Shown one piece after another: positions 1 through 7,253 of a DNA stretch of 25,048 nt; position 1 is the stretch's first letter; the number at the start of each line of letters is the position of its first letter. Location of the stretch: positions 1 to 25,048 of the forward strand of contig CALBJL010000216.1 in NCBI GenBank assembly GCA_937893485.1, in the 5' to 3' direction. The position numbers and the translations under genes are program-made. The notes beneath the pieces are model-generated. The model worked only from the letters and a program-made list of their open reading frames with translations, searched no databases and was not told the DNA's origin. This DNA comes from an uncultured bacterium. Its GTDB lineage: Bacteria > Bacillota > Clostridia > Lachnospirales > Lachnospiraceae.

Positions 1-2
1 CG

Positions 3-782
3 GCGGGCGCTTATACGTCAAAGGCACAGGGCAGCGATAAGACGCAGTCCACAGAAAAGAAAAGCAATGTGACAGGTAAGACGATCGGTGAGCCAAAGCT
101 GTCCGACAAGGCGGCAAAGTATTATGAACAGCTCAAGGCAAAATACGGAAATTACGATTTTATTCTCGTGAGTGAGGATCAGAAGCAGAATGCGGAAGCA
201 AACATCGGAAAGTATGTCAACAAAGACCGCACGGTCGTGCTGATCAATGAAGAAAAGATCGAGAAGATGGCGACGGATGAGTCCTACCGCAAAAAGTACG
301 AAAATATTCTGACCGGAGCGCAGTCGCAGCTTCAGCAGATGGCAGCACAGTTGAAAAACACGCCGGGACTCAAGGGCTTCGGCATCAAAGTAAATGACAA
401 CGGTGCGGCATCGTTTATCGCGGCGGTTGATAAGAATGCGACAATGGCAGCAAAGGCACAGAAGAAACGGCAGGCAAAGGCGGCTGAGAAGAAGGCAGCC
501 GAAAAGAAAAAGGCAGCAAAGAAACAGGAAGAACAGCGTGCCGAGAAACGAAAAGAGGAAAAACGTACGGAGTCGGAGCGTCTGGATACCATTCATGGCG
601 GCAGGGTCGATGATGAGGTGGATGATGCATACGACTACGAGGAGGATATCGAGATCGTATCCGCGAGCTCGATTGAGGAGCTGGTCAAGAAAGTCCAGAA
701 TGTCACATACGCAGCGATGAGCGATAATGTGAGGACGGATGCAGAGCGGGCGCTCGGCGGACATATTGATTTTAAAGGCTGA
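3..782 (+). CDS. DUF6033-like protein, 5'-truncated by the window edge
   Basis: The reading frame is open from the first full codon at position 3 to the TGA at 780-782 (259 codons). The only possible start inside is a GTG at 69 with no ribosome binding site, so the true start lies upstream. The visible part has a globular section with the motifs LSDKAAKYYEQLKAKYGNYD and DRTVVLINEEKIEKMA. A strongly charged Lys/Ala/Glu/Arg helix follows at about codons 140-190, probably a coiled coil. An acidic Asp/Glu stretch and a short C-terminal tail end the protein. The arrangement resembles DUF6033 proteins that I know from Lachnospiraceae; their function is unknown to me. No membrane segment is visible in this part. 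A hairpin terminator follows directly. Confidence is high that it is coding and moderate for the family name. Confidence 0.75.
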   Translation, partial: AGAYTSKAQGSDKTQSTEKKSNVTGKTIGEPKLSDKAAKYYEQLKAKYGNYDFILVSEDQKQNAEANIGKYVNKDRTVVLINEEKIEKMATDESYRKKYENILTGAQSQLQQMAAQLKNTPGLKGFGIKVNDNGAASFIAAVDKNATMAAKAQKKRQAKAAEKKAAEKKKAAKKQEEQRAEKRKEEKRTESERLDTIHGGRVDDEVDDAYDYEEDIEIVSASSIEELVKKVQNVTYAAMSDNVRTDAERALGGHIDFKG

Positions 783-790
783 TATACATA

Positions 791-825
791 ATAAAGGGCA
801 GGTCACTTTGTGGCTTGCTCTTTAT
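791..825 (+). terminator. Hairpin terminator after the DUF6033-like gene
   Basis: The arms ATAAAGGGCAGGTCAC (791-806) and GTGGCTTGCTCTTTAT (810-825) pair over 16 positions with a three-base loop, counting three G-U wobbles. It lies 8 bases after the stop codon. The downstream bases are AT-rich but do not form a clean T-run, so termination strength is uncertain. Confidence 0.55.
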
Positions 826-884
826 ATTGTCTGACAATAACAAAAATTTTCTTGTAAATTCTAACACAATATTGCGGGAAAGTA

Positions 885-893
885 TGGTAGAAT
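885..893 (+). promoter_or_regulatory. Putative extended -10 promoter for the deacetylase operon
   Basis: TGGTAGAAT gives a TG-n extended -10 (TAGAAT at 888-893), about 31 bases before the start codon at 924. No good -35 box sits 17 bases upstream, so this is a weak call. The position between a terminator-like hairpin and a gene with its own ribosome binding site (AGGAG at 908-912) supports a promoter here. Confidence 0.4.
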
Positions 894-923
894 GTAAGTA
901 TTCAATTAGGAGTATGTACATTT

Positions 924-1913
924 ATGAGTGATTCAAATACAAAAGCAAATGCACCGCAGGGACTAAAGGAGCAGCGCGAACGGAAAGCGCGTGTCAATCG
1001 TATCAAAATCGGTATCGTGTTATTCCTCGTGATCTGGCTGGCTGCCTGTATGGTGCTGGATGTGGTTTTGATGGTGCGGGTATCCTCGCTGCAAAACCAG
1101 ATAGATCTTCTTGCGGAGAAGGTCATTGAGACGATGACTGCGCCGCCGGAACAGCAGACGCAGGATACACAGGCGGATGATCAGGAGACACCGGCAGAAG
1201 AGCCCGAGCCACAGGAGGATGCAGATACAGCCGCGAACGATGATGTGCGTAAATGTCTTGCAGTGGAGGATAATATCCGCGTAGAGGGTGAGCCGATGAA
1301 TGTTTATCTGACATTTGACGACGGACCGAGCGAGAATACTCCGGAGATCCTAGAGATACTGAAACGGCACAATGTAAAAGCGACTTTTTTTGTGATTGGG
1401 AAAGAGGGGGATGATGTAGATGCATGGTATCGCCAGATCGTTGCGGACGGTCATACGCTCGGTATGCATTCCTATTCGCACAAGTATAGCGTGCTGTATG
1501 ACTCGCTGGATTCGTTTAAAGACGATTTTATAAAGCTTTCGGACAAGCTGGAGAGCGTCACCGGCGAAAAGTGCTGGGTGTACCGTTTTCCGGGCGGCAG
1601 TTCGAATCAGGTCAGCAATATCGATATGAATGAGTTTATCGACTATCTCGGTGAGCAGGGAATGACTTACTATGACTGGAATGTTGTATGTGGGGATGCA
1701 ACTTCTCAGATATATACGGCGGATGAGCTGGTGCAGAATGTGATGAAGGATGTTGTGAAATATAAAAATTCCGTTGTCCTGATGCATGATGCTGCCGAAA
1801 AGGATTCTACAGTCGAGGCACTGGAGATCATTTTACAAAAGCTCGAAGAGATGGATGCGCGGGTACTTCCGATCACAAAGGATGCGCCAGTGATTCATCA
1901 TCATTTAAATTAA
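924..1913 (+). CDS. Membrane-anchored NodB-type polysaccharide deacetylase
   Basis: This 329-residue protein belongs to the carbohydrate esterase 4 (NodB) family, which removes N-acetyl groups from peptidoglycan or other cell-surface glycans outside the cell. A basic N-terminus is followed by one hydrophobic segment (about residues 31-54) that would act as a signal anchor. A short coiled coil and an acidic, Gln/Glu-rich linker to about residue 115 come next. The catalytic domain shows the usual motifs in order: TFDDGPS (catalytic and metal Asp), HSYSH (metal His pair), RFPGGS, YDWNVVCGD and LMHD. All key residues are present, so it should be active. The start has AGGAG at 908-912. The bactofilin gene begins 20 bases after the stop, suggesting a shared transcript for cell-surface shape or wall modification. 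The exact substrate cannot be told from sequence. Confidence 0.9.
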   Translation: MSDSNTKANAPQGLKEQRERKARVNRIKIGIVLFLVIWLAACMVLDVVLMVRVSSLQNQIDLLAEKVIETMTAPPEQQTQDTQADDQETPAEEPEPQEDADTAANDDVRKCLAVEDNIRVEGEPMNVYLTFDDGPSENTPEILEILKRHNVKATFFVIGKEGDDVDAWYRQIVADGHTLGMHSYSHKYSVLYDSLDSFKDDFIKLSDKLESVTGEKCWVYRFPGGSSNQVSNIDMNEFIDYLGEQGMTYYDWNVVCGDATSQIYTADELVQNVMKDVVKYKNSVVLMHDAAEKDSTVEALEIILQKLEEMDARVLPITKDAPVIHHHLN

Positions 1914-1933
1914 CAATGTACACGGAGGAGAAA

Positions 1934-3148
1934 ATGGGATTTTTCAAAGATTTTAAAGAAGATTTTTCTCAGGCACTCAATGAACTTTTGCCCGGTGAAG
2001 ATTATCCGGAGGCTGATGATATACAGATCAACACGTTGGATAATGAGTTGGATGTAGAGCAGGAGCTGTCAAAGCTGGATGGTTTACTGGAGCAGGTTGA
2101 GAAGAAATCAGCGCAGCCGGCAGTTACGCCGGAGCCGCCAGTGGAGGAAGAACCGGAGCTGGCGCCGCTCGATGAACTGGAGTCTAAGCTTGAGGCGGCG
2201 GTTGAACCGGAACTGGAAACAGTGCCGAAACCTGAACCGGAGGCAGGATCTGAACCTGAAACCACAGAGCCCGCGCTTGAAGCAGAAGTTGAACCTGAAC
2301 CTGAAACCACAGAACCCGCGCTTGAAGCAGAAGTTGAACCGGAACCCGAATCAGCAGAGCCTGAGGTTGAAGCTGAACCTGAGTTTGAAGTAACAGAACC
2401 AGAACTTGAAGCACTGCCGGAACCCGAACCGGAGGTTCAGACAGAAACAGTTGTTGAGACAATGCCTGAGGTAATTAAAGCACCAGAGCATGAGACACAG
2501 CAGCAGGAGCCCGCTGAGGAAGTCCCGCAGCACATGCAGAAAAAATCAGATACAGAAATACAGCTGGAAATGATGAAAAAAGAAATGATGAAGGAGGAAC
2601 ATGTAATGGATACAATGACAACAGACAATACAATCGAAGAGGCAGCTTCAGCAGTGACAACTCCCGAGGCACCGGTGGTTACAAAAGAGGAGATCTCAGA
2701 CGAAGTATCTGTCATCACAGCCGGAACCAAGATCAGAGGTAACATGGAGACAACCGGATCTTTCGAGATTGAGGGAACCATTGAGGGTGATATCAAGTGT
2801 AACGGCAAGCTGACCGTTATCGGAACAGTTGTAGGAAACAGCGCATCTTCTGAGTTCTTTGCAGATTCTGCACATATCGAAGGCGAGGTAGTCAGTTCCG
2901 GTACGGTAAAGGTAGGACTCGGTTCCGTGATCATCGGTAACATCACAGCGACTTCCGCAGTTGTTGCAGGTGCGGTAAAGGGCGACATCGATGTACAGGG
3001 ACCTGTAGTTGTAGATACTTCCGCAGTTATTATGGGTAACATTAAGTCGCGTTCTGTTCAGATCAACAACGGAGCTGTGATTGAGGGATTCTGTTCACAG
3101 TGCTACTCAGATGTGGATGTGGAGAGCCTTTTTTCAAAAAAGAACTAA
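1934..3148 (+). CDS. Bactofilin with long Glu/Pro-rich N-terminal arm
   Basis: The C-terminal part (about residues 255-385) is a bactofilin (polymer-forming cytoskeletal, DUF583) domain. It has the repeating short beta-helix pattern with Gly/Val/Ile periodicity, for example GSFEIEGTIEGDIKCNGKL and GSVIIGNITATSAVVAGAVKG. Bactofilins polymerise without nucleotide under the membrane and act as scaffolds for wall enzymes. The first 225 residues begin with a short amphipathic segment (MGFFKDFKEDFSQALNELL), then become a disordered arm rich in Glu, Pro, Val and Ala with tandem repeats. I chose the ATG at 1934 because GGAGG at 1924-1928 precedes it; an in-frame ATG at 1916 has no site. A second strong start at 2606 could make a short form. 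It follows the deacetylase gene by 20 bases, a plausible scaffold-enzyme pair, and precedes pyrH. Confidence 0.88.
   Translation: MGFFKDFKEDFSQALNELLPGEDYPEADDIQINTLDNELDVEQELSKLDGLLEQVEKKSAQPAVTPEPPVEEEPELAPLDELESKLEAAVEPELETVPKPEPEAGSEPETTEPALEAEVEPEPETTEPALEAEVEPEPESAEPEVEAEPEFEVTEPELEALPEPEPEVQTETVVETMPEVIKAPEHETQQQEPAEEVPQHMQKKSDTEIQLEMMKKEMMKEEHVMDTMTTDNTIEEAASAVTTPEAPVVTKEEISDEVSVITAGTKIRGNMETTGSFEIEGTIEGDIKCNGKLTVIGTVVGNSASSEFFADSAHIEGEVVSSGTVKVGLGSVIIGNITATSAVVAGAVKGDIDVQGPVVVDTSAVIMGNIKSRSVQINNGAVIEGFCSQCYSDVDVESLFSKKN
2255..2344 (+). repeat. Two 45-bp tandem repeats in the bactofilin arm
   Basis: Two adjacent 45-base units (2255-2299 and 2300-2344) encode the same 15-residue pattern, with TTEPALEAEVEPEPE as its core. 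They differ at only a couple of positions. Degenerate 13-residue copies (SAEPEVEAEPEFE, VTEPELEALPEPE) follow. The units are in frame, so copy-number change would lengthen or shorten the arm without breaking the gene. Confidence 0.85.
2591..2608 (+). promoter_or_regulatory. Internal ribosome binding site and start inside bactofilin gene
   Basis: AAGGAGG at 2591-2597 stands 8 bases before an in-frame ATG at 2606-2608. Starting there would give a protein of about 180 residues (MDTMTTDNTIEEAAS...) that contains the whole bactofilin domain without the acidic arm. An out-of-frame ATG-TAA start-stop at 2601-2606 overlaps it. The site is as good as that of any gene in the window, but use in the cell is an inference. 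Confidence 0.5.
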
Positions 3149-3201
3149 TCTGGCAGTAAAATAACAACTTAAGAAATAAAACGATCAGGGGGATAGATTG
3201 G

Positions 3202-3897
3202 ATGAAACGAATCCTACTTAAACTGAGCGGAGAGGCGATCTCCGGAAATAAAGGCTTTGGCTTTGACGAGGCGACGGTAATCGGAGTCGCAAAGCAGGTA
3301 AAACAGATCGTGGATAATGGTGTAGAGGTTGGTATCGTGATCGGCGGAGGCAATTTCTGGCGTGGACGCACGAGTAATACGATTGACCGTACAAAGGCGG
3401 ATCAGATCGGTATGTTAGCGACTGTCATGAACTGTATTTATGTCTCTGAGATTTTCCGTTCAGAGGGTATGATGACAAATGTGCTGACACCCTTTGAGTG
3501 CGGCAGTTTCACCAAACTTTTCTCAAAGGATCGTGCCAATAAATACTTTGCAAAGGGAATGGTTGTATTCTTTGCAGGAGGTACCGGACATCCGTATTTT
3601 TCTACGGATACCGGAACGACACTGCGTGCGATTGAGATCGAGGCGGACGGCATCTATCTCGCAAAGGCGATTGATGGTGTCTATGACAGCGATCCGAAGG
3701 TGAACCCGGATGCGAAAAAGTATGATACGATTTCCATAGAGGAAGTTATCGAGAAGAAACTGGCAGTGGTGGATATGACGGCATCTGTTATGTGCATGGA
3801 GAATCATATGCCGATGTATGTATTTGCACTGAATGAAGAAAATAGTATTGTAAATGCAGTGAGTGGCAGGTTCAACGGAACCGTTGTGACTGTCTGA
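3202..3897 (+). CDS. pyrH: UMP kinase
   Basis: This 231-residue amino-acid-kinase-fold enzyme phosphorylates UMP to UDP with ATP in pyrimidine nucleotide synthesis in the cytosol. Visible signatures are LKLSGEAISG at the N-terminus (phosphate loop), GIVIGGGNFWRGR, the UMP-site segment DRTKADQIGMLATVMN, GTGHPYFSTDTGTTLRA, and the ATP-site region AIDGVYDSDPKVNPDAKKYD. Length and order match bacterial PyrH. An AGGGGG site precedes the ATG. In many Firmicutes rpsB and tsf lie upstream; here a bactofilin does. frr follows closely, as usual. Confidence 0.96.
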   Translation: MKRILLKLSGEAISGNKGFGFDEATVIGVAKQVKQIVDNGVEVGIVIGGGNFWRGRTSNTIDRTKADQIGMLATVMNCIYVSEIFRSEGMMTNVLTPFECGSFTKLFSKDRANKYFAKGMVVFFAGGTGHPYFSTDTGTTLRAIEIEADGIYLAKAIDGVYDSDPKVNPDAKKYDTISIEEVIEKKLAVVDMTASVMCMENHMPMYVFALNEENSIVNAVSGRFNGTVVTV

Positions 3898-3921
3898 AAA
3901 TTGAAGAGGAGGATATTTCCT

Positions 3922-4476
3922 ATGGATGAGAGATTACAGGTATATGAAGATAAGATGAAGAAGACGATGAATAATCTTGGCGAGGAATATGGCGGCATCC
4001 GTGCCGGTCGTGCCAACCCGCATGTGCTTGACAAGCTGCGTGTGGATTATTACGGTACACCGACACCGATTCAGCAGGTAGCGAACGTGAATGTACCGGA
4101 GCCCCGTATGATCCAGATTCAACCGTGGGAGGGTTCTATGGTCAAGGAGATCGAAAAAGCGATCCTCACCTCAGATCTGGGTATCAATCCGACCAACGAC
4201 GGCAAAGTCATCCGTCTGGTATTCCCGGAGCTGACCGAGGAGCGTCGTAAGGAGCTTGCAAAGGATGTAAAGAAGAAGGGCGAGAATGCCAAAGTAGCGA
4301 TCCGTAACATTCGTCGTGACGGTAACGATGCATTTAAGAAACTCGCAAAGAGTGAGGATATCTCCGAGGATGAGATCAAGGATCTTGAAGATGCACTGCA
4401 GAAGCTCACAGATAAGTATATTGCAAATGTGGACAAGGCTGTTGAGGAAAAGACAAAAGAGATTCTTACCGTATAA
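3922..4476 (+). CDS. frr: Ribosome recycling factor
   Basis: With the ATG at 3922 the protein has 184 residues, the normal length for RRF, which splits post-termination ribosomes together with EF-G. The start is chosen because AGAGGAGG (3905-3912) lies 9 bases upstream. An in-frame TTG at 3901 would add seven residues and has no site. Characteristic segments include GGIRAGRANPHVLDKL, the VNVPEPRMIQIQPWE core, LGINPTNDGKVIRLVFPELT and the long C-terminal helix KKGENAKVAIRNIRRDGND. It follows pyrH by 24 bases, the conserved bacterial pairing. Confidence 0.96.
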   Translation: MDERLQVYEDKMKKTMNNLGEEYGGIRAGRANPHVLDKLRVDYYGTPTPIQQVANVNVPEPRMIQIQPWEGSMVKEIEKAILTSDLGINPTNDGKVIRLVFPELTEERRKELAKDVKKKGENAKVAIRNIRRDGNDAFKKLAKSEDISEDEIKDLEDALQKLTDKYIANVDKAVEEKTKEILTV

Positions 4477-4490
4477 TCAAACGGAACAGA

Positions 4491-4523
4491 AAATGGGGCT
4501 TGCATTTGCAATGCCTCATTTTT
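4491..4523 (+). terminator. Hairpin with T-run between frr and uppS
   Basis: AAATGGGGC-TTGCA (4491-4504) pairs with TGCAA-T-GCCTCATTT around a tiny loop, with one bulge and one G-U pair. It leads into five Ts (4519-4523). It could end the pyrH-frr transcript partly, or cap its 3' end, before uppS. No clear promoter for uppS is seen between it and 4558, so read-through is likely. Confidence 0.55.
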
Positions 4524-4557
4524 CACATCATTCGAAAATCTGACAGGGAGGAATAAA

Positions 4558-5265
4558 ATGAGTGTTCCGCAGCATATAGCGATTATTATGGATGGCAATG
4601 GAAGATGGGCAAAAAAACGGGGACTTCCGCGAAACGCAGGTCATACAGCGGGGGCGAAGAACGTGGAGAAGATCTGTCTGGCGGCAAAAAAGCTCGGTGT
4701 GAAATACCTGACGCTGTATGCCTTTTCGACGGAGAACTGGTCGAGACCGGAAAATGAGGTAAAGGCTCTTATGAAGCTGCTGGCGGGGTATCTTGACAAA
4801 TGTGTGCAGACGGCACATGAGAATCAGATGCACATCCGCGTGATCGGGGATATCAACCGTCTGGATGCAAAATTTCAAAAGCAGATCGTAGAGGCAGAAC
4901 GGATCTCGGCGGTTTATGACGACCTGAACCTCACGATTGCGATCAATTATGGCAGCCGTGATGAGATGCTGCGCGCGATGCGGGCAGTCGGTAGGGATGT
5001 CAAAGAGGGGCGGCTTGCACCGGAGGAGCTGACGGAGGAGCTGTTTGACAGTTATCTGGATACAAGGGAACTTCCGGATCCGGATCTTTTGATCCGCACG
5101 AGCGGGGAACTGCGCCTGTCCAACTATCTGCTGTGGCAGTTAGCGTATAGTGAGTTTTATTTCACGGACGTTCCGTGGCCTGATTTTGATGAAGAAGAAT
5201 TGAAAAAAGCGATTGATACTTATGAAAACAGGGATCGTCGCTATGGCGGCATCAAGGAGGAGTAA
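4558..5265 (+). CDS. uppS: Undecaprenyl diphosphate synthase (cis-prenyltransferase)
   Basis: This 235-residue enzyme condenses eight isopentenyl diphosphates onto farnesyl diphosphate in cis to make the C55 lipid carrier for peptidoglycan. The N-terminal motif IAIIMDGNGRWAKKRGLP contains the catalytic Asp12 and the diphosphate-binding segment. GHTAGAKNV, YAFSTENWSRP and the C-terminal RTSGELRLSNYLLWQLAYSE (Arg and Ser that bind IPP) are all present. The ribosome binding site AGGGAGG (4543-4549) fits the ATG. cdsA starts four bases after the stop, so the two are translationally linked. Family variants that make shorter or longer chains exist, but the wall-lipid context supports UppS. Confidence 0.95.
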   Translation: MSVPQHIAIIMDGNGRWAKKRGLPRNAGHTAGAKNVEKICLAAKKLGVKYLTLYAFSTENWSRPENEVKALMKLLAGYLDKCVQTAHENQMHIRVIGDINRLDAKFQKQIVEAERISAVYDDLNLTIAINYGSRDEMLRAMRAVGRDVKEGRLAPEELTEELFDSYLDTRELPDPDLLIRTSGELRLSNYLLWQLAYSEFYFTDVPWPDFDEEELKKAIDTYENRDRRYGGIKEE

Positions 5266-5268
5266 TAT

Positions 5269-6084
5269 ATGTTTCGTACCAGATTGATCAGCGGAATCGT
5301 ATTGGTGATTCTGGCACTTGTATTTATTATCAGCGGCGGCTATGTGCTGTGGGCGGTATCACTGGCGTTGTCTTTGATTGGACTGATGGAGCTGTATCGT
5401 GTTTTTCAGATCCATCGAACGATGCTGGGCGGGCTCGGCTATGCGCTGGTGGTTTTCTATTATGTGCTGCTTCTGGCAGCGACGGCATTTGCACTACCGG
5501 TGAACTGGATGCTGTATCTGATGATCGTCATGATGATCTGTCCGTCTTTGATGGTGTGCACATACCCGAAATATAAAAGCAACCAGATCATGCAGGTGGT
5601 GTTTGGCATTCTATATGTCGGCATCATGTTTTCGTTCCTATATCAGACACGGATGCTGCCGAACGGAACGTATACGGTGTGGCTGATCTTTTTATCCTCA
5701 TGGGGCTGTGATACATGTGCCTACTGCGTGGGAAAACTGTTCGGAAAGCATAAGATGTCCCCAATCCTCTCGCCGAAAAAGTCAGTCGAGGGTGCAATCG
5801 GCGGTGTGCTTGGTACGATGGTGCTGACACATATTTACGTGTATATTTTTGCAAAACAGATGAATATTACATATGTGCAGGTGTGGGTGCTGACATTGAT
5901 CAGTGCGGCAGGCGCATTGATCTCGATGGTCGGAGACCTCACCGCCTCCGCAATCAAGAGATGCTATGAGGTAAAAGACTACGGAAAGCTGATCCCCGGT
6001 CACGGGGGCGTGCTCGACCGGTTTGATTCCGTTATTTTTACGGCACCGGTCATTTATTTCTTAGCTTATTATTTCATGCAATGA
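5269..6084 (+). CDS. cdsA: Phosphatidate cytidylyltransferase
   Basis: This 271-residue integral membrane enzyme makes CDP-diacylglycerol from phosphatidate and CTP, the branch point for phospholipids. It has about seven or eight hydrophobic segments from residue 6 on. The conserved loop LSPKKSVEGAIGG is present, and so is the signature region beginning SMVGDLTASAIKR (about residue 219) and continuing KDYGKLIPGHGGVLDRFDS, which holds the metal-binding Asp residues. AAGGAGG at the end of uppS provides the ribosome binding site. dxr follows after 25 bases. Confidence 0.95.
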   Translation: MFRTRLISGIVLVILALVFIISGGYVLWAVSLALSLIGLMELYRVFQIHRTMLGGLGYALVVFYYVLLLAATAFALPVNWMLYLMIVMMICPSLMVCTYPKYKSNQIMQVVFGILYVGIMFSFLYQTRMLPNGTYTVWLIFLSSWGCDTCAYCVGKLFGKHKMSPILSPKKSVEGAIGGVLGTMVLTHIYVYIFAKQMNITYVQVWVLTLISAAGALISMVGDLTASAIKRCYEVKDYGKLIPGHGGVLDRFDSVIFTAPVIYFLAYYFMQ

Positions 6085-6109
6085 GAATGAATGAGAGAGG
6101 ACTACAAAC

Positions 6110-7252
6110 ATGAAAAAAATTGCGATTCTCGGGTCTACCGGTTCGATCGGAACACAGACGTTAGAGGTTGTCCGGGCACAGGGTGATCTACAGGTGACAG
6201 CGATGGCGGCAGGGCGCAATATCGACCTGTTTGAACAGCAGATCCGCGAATTTTTACCGAAAAACGTGGCAGTATGGGAGGAAAAGGATGCACAGGATCT
6301 GCGCACACGGGTCGCTGATCTCGGTGTGAAGGTGCATTCCGGCATGGATGGGCTGATTGAGATCGCCGCAGATCCGGACAGCGAAATACTCGTGACGGCG
6401 GTTGTCGGCATGCTGGGGCTGCGCCCTACGATTGCGGCGATCCAGTCCGGCAAAAATATTGCGCTGGCGAACAAAGAGACACTGGTGACAGCCGGACATC
6501 TCATTATGCCGATGGCAAAGGAGTATGACATACAGATTCTGCCGGTCGACAGCGAGCATTCTGCGATTTTCCAGTCATTAAACGGAGAGCGTGCCAATAA
6601 AATAGAGAAGATCCTGCTAACGGCTTCCGGCGGCCCGTTCCGCGGCAGGACAAAGGCAGAACTGGAACAGGTGACGCTGGAGGATGCGTTAAAGCATCCC
6701 AACTGGGCGATGGGAAAGAAGATCACGGTAGATTCTGCGACTCTGGTCAATAAGGGGCTGGAAGTGATGGAGGCAAAATGGCTGTTTGGCGTGGAGCTGG
6801 ATCAGATACAGGTTGTTGTCCAGCCGCAGAGCATCATTCACTCAATGGTTCAGTACGAGGATGGCAGCATTATTGCACAGCTGGGCACACCGGATATGCG
6901 GCTGCCGATCCAGTATGCGCTCTATTATCCGAAACGCAGACCGCTTGATGACAAGCGGCTGGATTTTGCGAAACTCGGTTCGATCACATTTGAGGAACCG
7001 GATACGGACACATTCCGTGGATTGCCGCTCGCCTATGAAGCGATGACAAAGGGCGGAAATATGCCGACCGTGTTCAATGCGGCGAATGAGGCGGCGGTCG
7101 CACTGTTTTTACAGAAAAAAATCTCATATCTGCAAATCACGCAGATCATAGAGGAATGTATGAATCACAGCATATTTGTTGCAGCTCCGAATGTCGAGCA
7201 GATATTGGAGACAGAGGTGCAGGTGAGAGAGAGCATAGAGAGCAGGTGGTAA
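6110..7252 (+). CDS. dxr: 1-deoxy-D-xylulose 5-phosphate reductoisomerase
   Basis: This 380-residue enzyme performs the second step of the MEP isoprenoid pathway, converting DXP to 2-C-methyl-D-erythritol 4-phosphate with NADPH. The NADPH-binding motif is at the very N-terminus (ILGSTGSIGTQTLEVV). NKETLVTAG, the metal site VDSEHSA (about residues 145-151), LTASGGPF, the conserved NWAMGKKITVDSATLVNKGL with downstream EVMEA, and QPQSIIHSMV all fit. A GAGAGAGGA site precedes the ATG. With ispG two genes away, the operon carries two MEP steps next to uppS, which consumes the product. Confidence 0.97.
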   Translation: MKKIAILGSTGSIGTQTLEVVRAQGDLQVTAMAAGRNIDLFEQQIREFLPKNVAVWEEKDAQDLRTRVADLGVKVHSGMDGLIEIAADPDSEILVTAVVGMLGLRPTIAAIQSGKNIALANKETLVTAGHLIMPMAKEYDIQILPVDSEHSAIFQSLNGERANKIEKILLTASGGPFRGRTKAELEQVTLEDALKHPNWAMGKKITVDSATLVNKGLEVMEAKWLFGVELDQIQVVVQPQSIIHSMVQYEDGSIIAQLGTPDMRLPIQYALYYPKRRPLDDKRLDFAKLGSITFEEPDTDTFRGLPLAYEAMTKGGNMPTVFNAANEAAVALFLQKKISYLQITQIIEECMNHSIFVAAPNVEQILETEVQVRESIESRW

Positions 7253-7253
7253 T

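Noticed and set aside
2255..2440. Short direct repeats that might suggest CRISPR
   Set aside because: The units abut without spacers and are in-frame coding repeats of the bactofilin arm.
3901..3921. Start of frr at TTG 3901
   Set aside because: No ribosome binding site upstream; the extra residues would be encoded by the ribosome binding site of the ATG at 3922.
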